Part shown: in pieces, positions 61,450-64,000 of the stretch | How positions within the stretch are numbered: position 1 is the first letter of the stretch | Layout: every line of letters starts with the position of its first letter | Notes under the pieces: generated by a model | Databases searched by the model: none | Told to the model about the DNA's origin: nothing | Seen by the model: the letters and a program-made list of their open reading frames with translations, nothing else | Source of the DNA: Agrostemma githago | Taxonomy: Eukaryota > Streptophyta > Magnoliopsida > Caryophyllales > Caryophyllaceae | Assembly: GCA_958450325.1 (NCBI GenBank) | Contig: OY288259.1 | Location: 58,740,987 to 58,804,986, forward strand | Direction of reading: 5' to 3' | DNA length: 64,000 nucleotides | Position numbers and translations under genes: made by a program

Positions 61450-62840
61450 TTCTCTATTTGCCTAACACACCTGTCACGCCAATCGTACTTTCTTATCCCT
61501 TTGATCTCTATATACTGTTCTCTTTCTAGTCTAGGGATTAACCATGTCGACTTTGACTCATCTTCTCACAATACAGAATAGCTATAGCTATCAATGAGTA
61601 GTGATAATATGAATATAGTTGGCTTCCTAAGTCAAACACGACATATTTTCATCATAGCTCTACCAGAATTTTGAGAAATTAATGGTCAAAATAAACATCG
61701 GTTAACCACTAGAGTAAATGAGAACATTATTGTTGGAGTCGGGGTACTATAATGTAGGATAGGCTTGTGGTTTGTATGTGAACTCTAGATAATAGGCAAC
61801 AAAAGAAGTGCCAACCGAGAAAAATAGAATAGAGGAGTAGTTAGGATGATGAATTATTGTTGGTTGCTCCTTAATTAACAATGTATTATGAAAAAGTTTC
61901 CATCATTCCTTCCTAATCCTATTTGTTGGGGTGTTTGTAATTTGTACGGAGTACTCCCTCCGAGTTCCTATTATTGTCCCACTTTTCTTTTTGAACTGAG
62001 TTTGATTTTTGTCCCACTTTTCTTTTTAGGACATCAATGTGTGGTTCACAATTACTCTCCTATTTCTCTCTTTCTACTTCTTTATTCAACCAGTCATTTT
62101 CCCTTCCTTATTTTTCAGTTCAAAACCTTATGGGACAATAATAGGAACTCGGAGGGAGTATTATTTCTGGCACAGTGGCCATTTTCAACTAACTGTCCAT
62201 TGGGTTTTAATCACTTGTTCTTGTTAATTAATGGTTTAATCTTTTGAGTGCTTCCTTATTTTCTGAGATGAGAAGGAGATTTAGATGCTCTTGAAATGCT
62301 TTTCGAAACCTATCTGCCATAATATTGAGACCGAATACGGCATTATGTATTTCGGTTCCTTTTTTTTGCTTTTGATAATTGTATGTACGTAAGCTTTTGT
62401 CGGTTTTGACCCGTTACTCTAGTACTACCTCCCATTCACTAGAAACCTACCAAAGATTGAATATATGTGAGATATATTTTAATCAAATGGTAGGATTCCA
62501 TTAAATACTTAAGCAAATCGGTTTTGCCTTATCTTATACTCGTATATTTGACCCGTTATAAACGGATTACCCACTGTAAAGTGTAAACAAGAATTTGTGG
62601 TAGGAGTACGAACTAGTATTAGTTATTGTCACTTGTTGATATAGTTAATCATGGGAGAAAGCTTTGTCTTTGTTTAATTAACAGCGCAGAAAGGAGCTCC
62701 CTCTATCCAATAAGAGTTACTATGGACTAATCAAAGTAACCTTTGTCTTTGTTTAATCAACTATTGATTAACTTAGCCTTAATTTAGCAACTATCATTTG
62801 ATATTACATGTTATTTGCAGAAGATCTCTTTTTAATTTGC
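61450..62840. other. REX4 3' flank and intergenic DNA
   Basis: No gene recognised. It should contain the REX4 3' UTR and holds one Stowaway at 61,954-62,158. Confidence 0.5.
61954..62158. mobile_element. Stowaway MITE
   Basis: 205 bp with near-perfect arms between TA dinucleotides: CTCCCTCCGAGTTCCTATTA at the left, TAATAGGAACTCGGAGGGAG at the right. A TACGGAGTA word overlaps its left TA. The good arm match suggests recent activity. Confidence 0.9.
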
Positions 62841-62848
62841 TATTTATA
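62841..62848 (+). promoter_or_regulatory. TATA box of the defensin-like gene
   Basis: TATTTATA about 45-50 bp before the start codon at 62,892. Confidence 0.6.
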
Positions 62849-62891
62849 GCCGGTTGAGCTCACTCTCTGGTACTAAATAAATTTACTACAG

Positions 62892-63737
62892 ATGATGATA
62901 CCTTTCTTGGCTTTGCTTCTGATTTTTTTACTTGGTAAGCATAGATTTCTTTTTTGTTTCGCGATTTATCGATTAGTTTTAGTAAAGATGTTTTAGTAGA
63001 GTGATTATAATGAAGATTATGTTGGTAATAGTTTATACTCTGTAGGAGTAAATCCATTCTCGTTATAATGATGTTGATAGTCTTATACGGCCATATTGAT
63101 CTTATGATGAAAACTGTTAAATAATACTCCCATACAAGATAGATGAGGCCGGTTTTAGGTAGTGTAGTAGTCGCCATGCATTCTACTTTATCTCATCTAT
63201 TCTATTCGACCTCTTGTATGTTCAAAGACGGAGCCTCTCTTAAACAAGAAGTGATATGTGGGTAGTGTAGTACTCCCTTTTCTTCCTCCTTTTCTTCCCC
63301 TTTCATTTGGGTACGAAAATTAAGAAAAAGTGAGGTATAAAGTACAAAAAAATGAGAGCGTAAAAAGCAAATTAAGTCCAATAATGATAAGGGAAGAAAA
63401 CCGAAATTGGTAGAGTATATCAATATGTAGACGTTTATTTGTAAAATTAATTATCTACAGTTTCTCGTTAAACTATTTGAAAATATTGTACAGTATACTT
63501 TGTGTATTTGTTAAAACACAAATTAATTTATTTATAGGGATGAAACTGGGGGAAGGTGATCAGTATGAATACTGTTCCTATGGAAGTGTTGAAGAAGAAC
63601 GATGCACGATCCCGCAATGTATCACAGACTGCCATGACAAAGCTCTACACTCGACTGGCCGATGCATCACCATAGACACTTGCTGCTGCGTCACTAGGGA
63701 CATTAATACTAACACTCCAAGTAATGTACGTCACTAA
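62892..63737 (+). CDS. Secreted cysteine-rich protein, defensin-like
   Basis: Two exons, 62892-62934 and 63538-63737 (243 nt, 80 aa), joined in a Gly codon by a GT-AG intron of about 600 bp. Exon 1 codes a hydrophobic signal peptide (MMIPFLALLLIFLLG), and exon 2 the mature part. This one-intron layout after the signal peptide is the hallmark of plant DEFL genes. The eight cysteines are spaced C-x8-C-x4-C-x3-C-x10-C-x5-CCC. GRCITIDTC fits the GxC...C gamma-core, and the last cysteines can provide the usual CxC. The residues between are unlike any defensin I recognise. Function is unknown; relatives act in defence or pollen-pistil signalling. A weak alternative is that CCAAGTAATG at 63,718 is a donor and a third exon exists. 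Codons for two Met stand in tandem at the start; either could be used. Confidence 0.78.
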
Positions 63738-64000
63738 TCTTGTGTGTTAGTTTATTTTCGATTTGTCGGAGGATTAGTTAAATTATGTTGGATCGTTGAG
63801 GTTTTATCGTATTTAAAGAGTGCTTTACTCGTAAGTTAACTGACTCTTCTAACTTCTTCGAATATTCGTGTTCAATGTTCGACACTTGCCACATAGGTAT
63901 GACACATAAACTCCACTTTTTAAACCCAACCATGTAGTTTTTTCATGAAAATAATCGAGTCTGTCACTTGAATATGCACTCATGGGTCATGGCTAACTGT
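63738..64000. other. Right edge, no feature seen
   Basis: Presumed 3' flank of the defensin-like gene; nothing else recognised. Confidence 0.4.

Noticed and set aside
1..64000. A gene cluster or multi-gene system
   Set aside because: The eight genes are of unrelated function, are independently spaced and show no shared regulation; CRISPR, operon or biosynthetic-cluster patterns are absent.

Overview
The window is nuclear DNA of a higher plant. Split genes with GT-AG introns, plant-type families (RABA1, group E bZIP, UBC35/36, RHG1A-like RING-H2), a copia LTR element primed by initiator-Met tRNA, and dense Stowaway, Tourist and Helitron elements all point there. The gene sequences look eudicot. 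A very abundant TACTCCGTA/TACGGAGTA word and AGACGGTCTCA-type inverted repeats made me think of Caryophyllales, but that is only an impression. I reconstructed eight protein-coding genes exon by exon. Every splice junction keeps phase and every CDS length is a whole number of codons.

Layout. 1-22,400: a tandem duplication carrying two intact UBC13-type E2 genes on the minus strand (788-6090 and 8737-12705), each with about 1-6 kb of duplicated flank. The right-hand unit is swollen by Tourist-like, Stowaway and Helitron insertions. 23,081-27,618 (-): a group E bZIP transcription factor (bZIP34/61 type) with poly-Asn runs coded by AAT microsatellites. 27,619-36,606: gene-free, with MITEs, a hAT-like element and microsatellites. 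36,607-40,601 (-): homogentisate 1,2-dioxygenase, nine exons. 41,892-44,459 (-): a RABA1 small GTPase, two exons. 46,253-49,302 (-): a RING-H2 E3 ligase of the RHG1A/HIP1/MBR type, with a likely non-coding 5' exon near 51,131. 53,563-57,160: a copia element with two LTRs, a perfect 5-bp target duplication, an internal deletion of the reverse transcriptase and in-frame stops. 57,847-61,449 (+): a REX4-like DEDDh exonuclease, nine exons. 62,892-63,737 (+): a small secreted cysteine-rich protein of defensin-like type.

The genes do not form a pathway or cluster; this is an ordinary stretch of plant chromosome. A UBC13-type E2 and a RING-H2 E3 both belong to ubiquitin signalling, but nothing here shows that they are partners. 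I see no convincing undescribed multi-gene system. The most informative signals are structural. The two halves of the UBC13 duplication differ by transposon presence and absence, so empty sites can be read directly. A Helitron sits inside a Stowaway whose uninterrupted relative is also in the window. An in-frame 132-bp tandem duplication covers an exon-intron border of the dioxygenase gene. A 9-bp word recurs far more often than expected.
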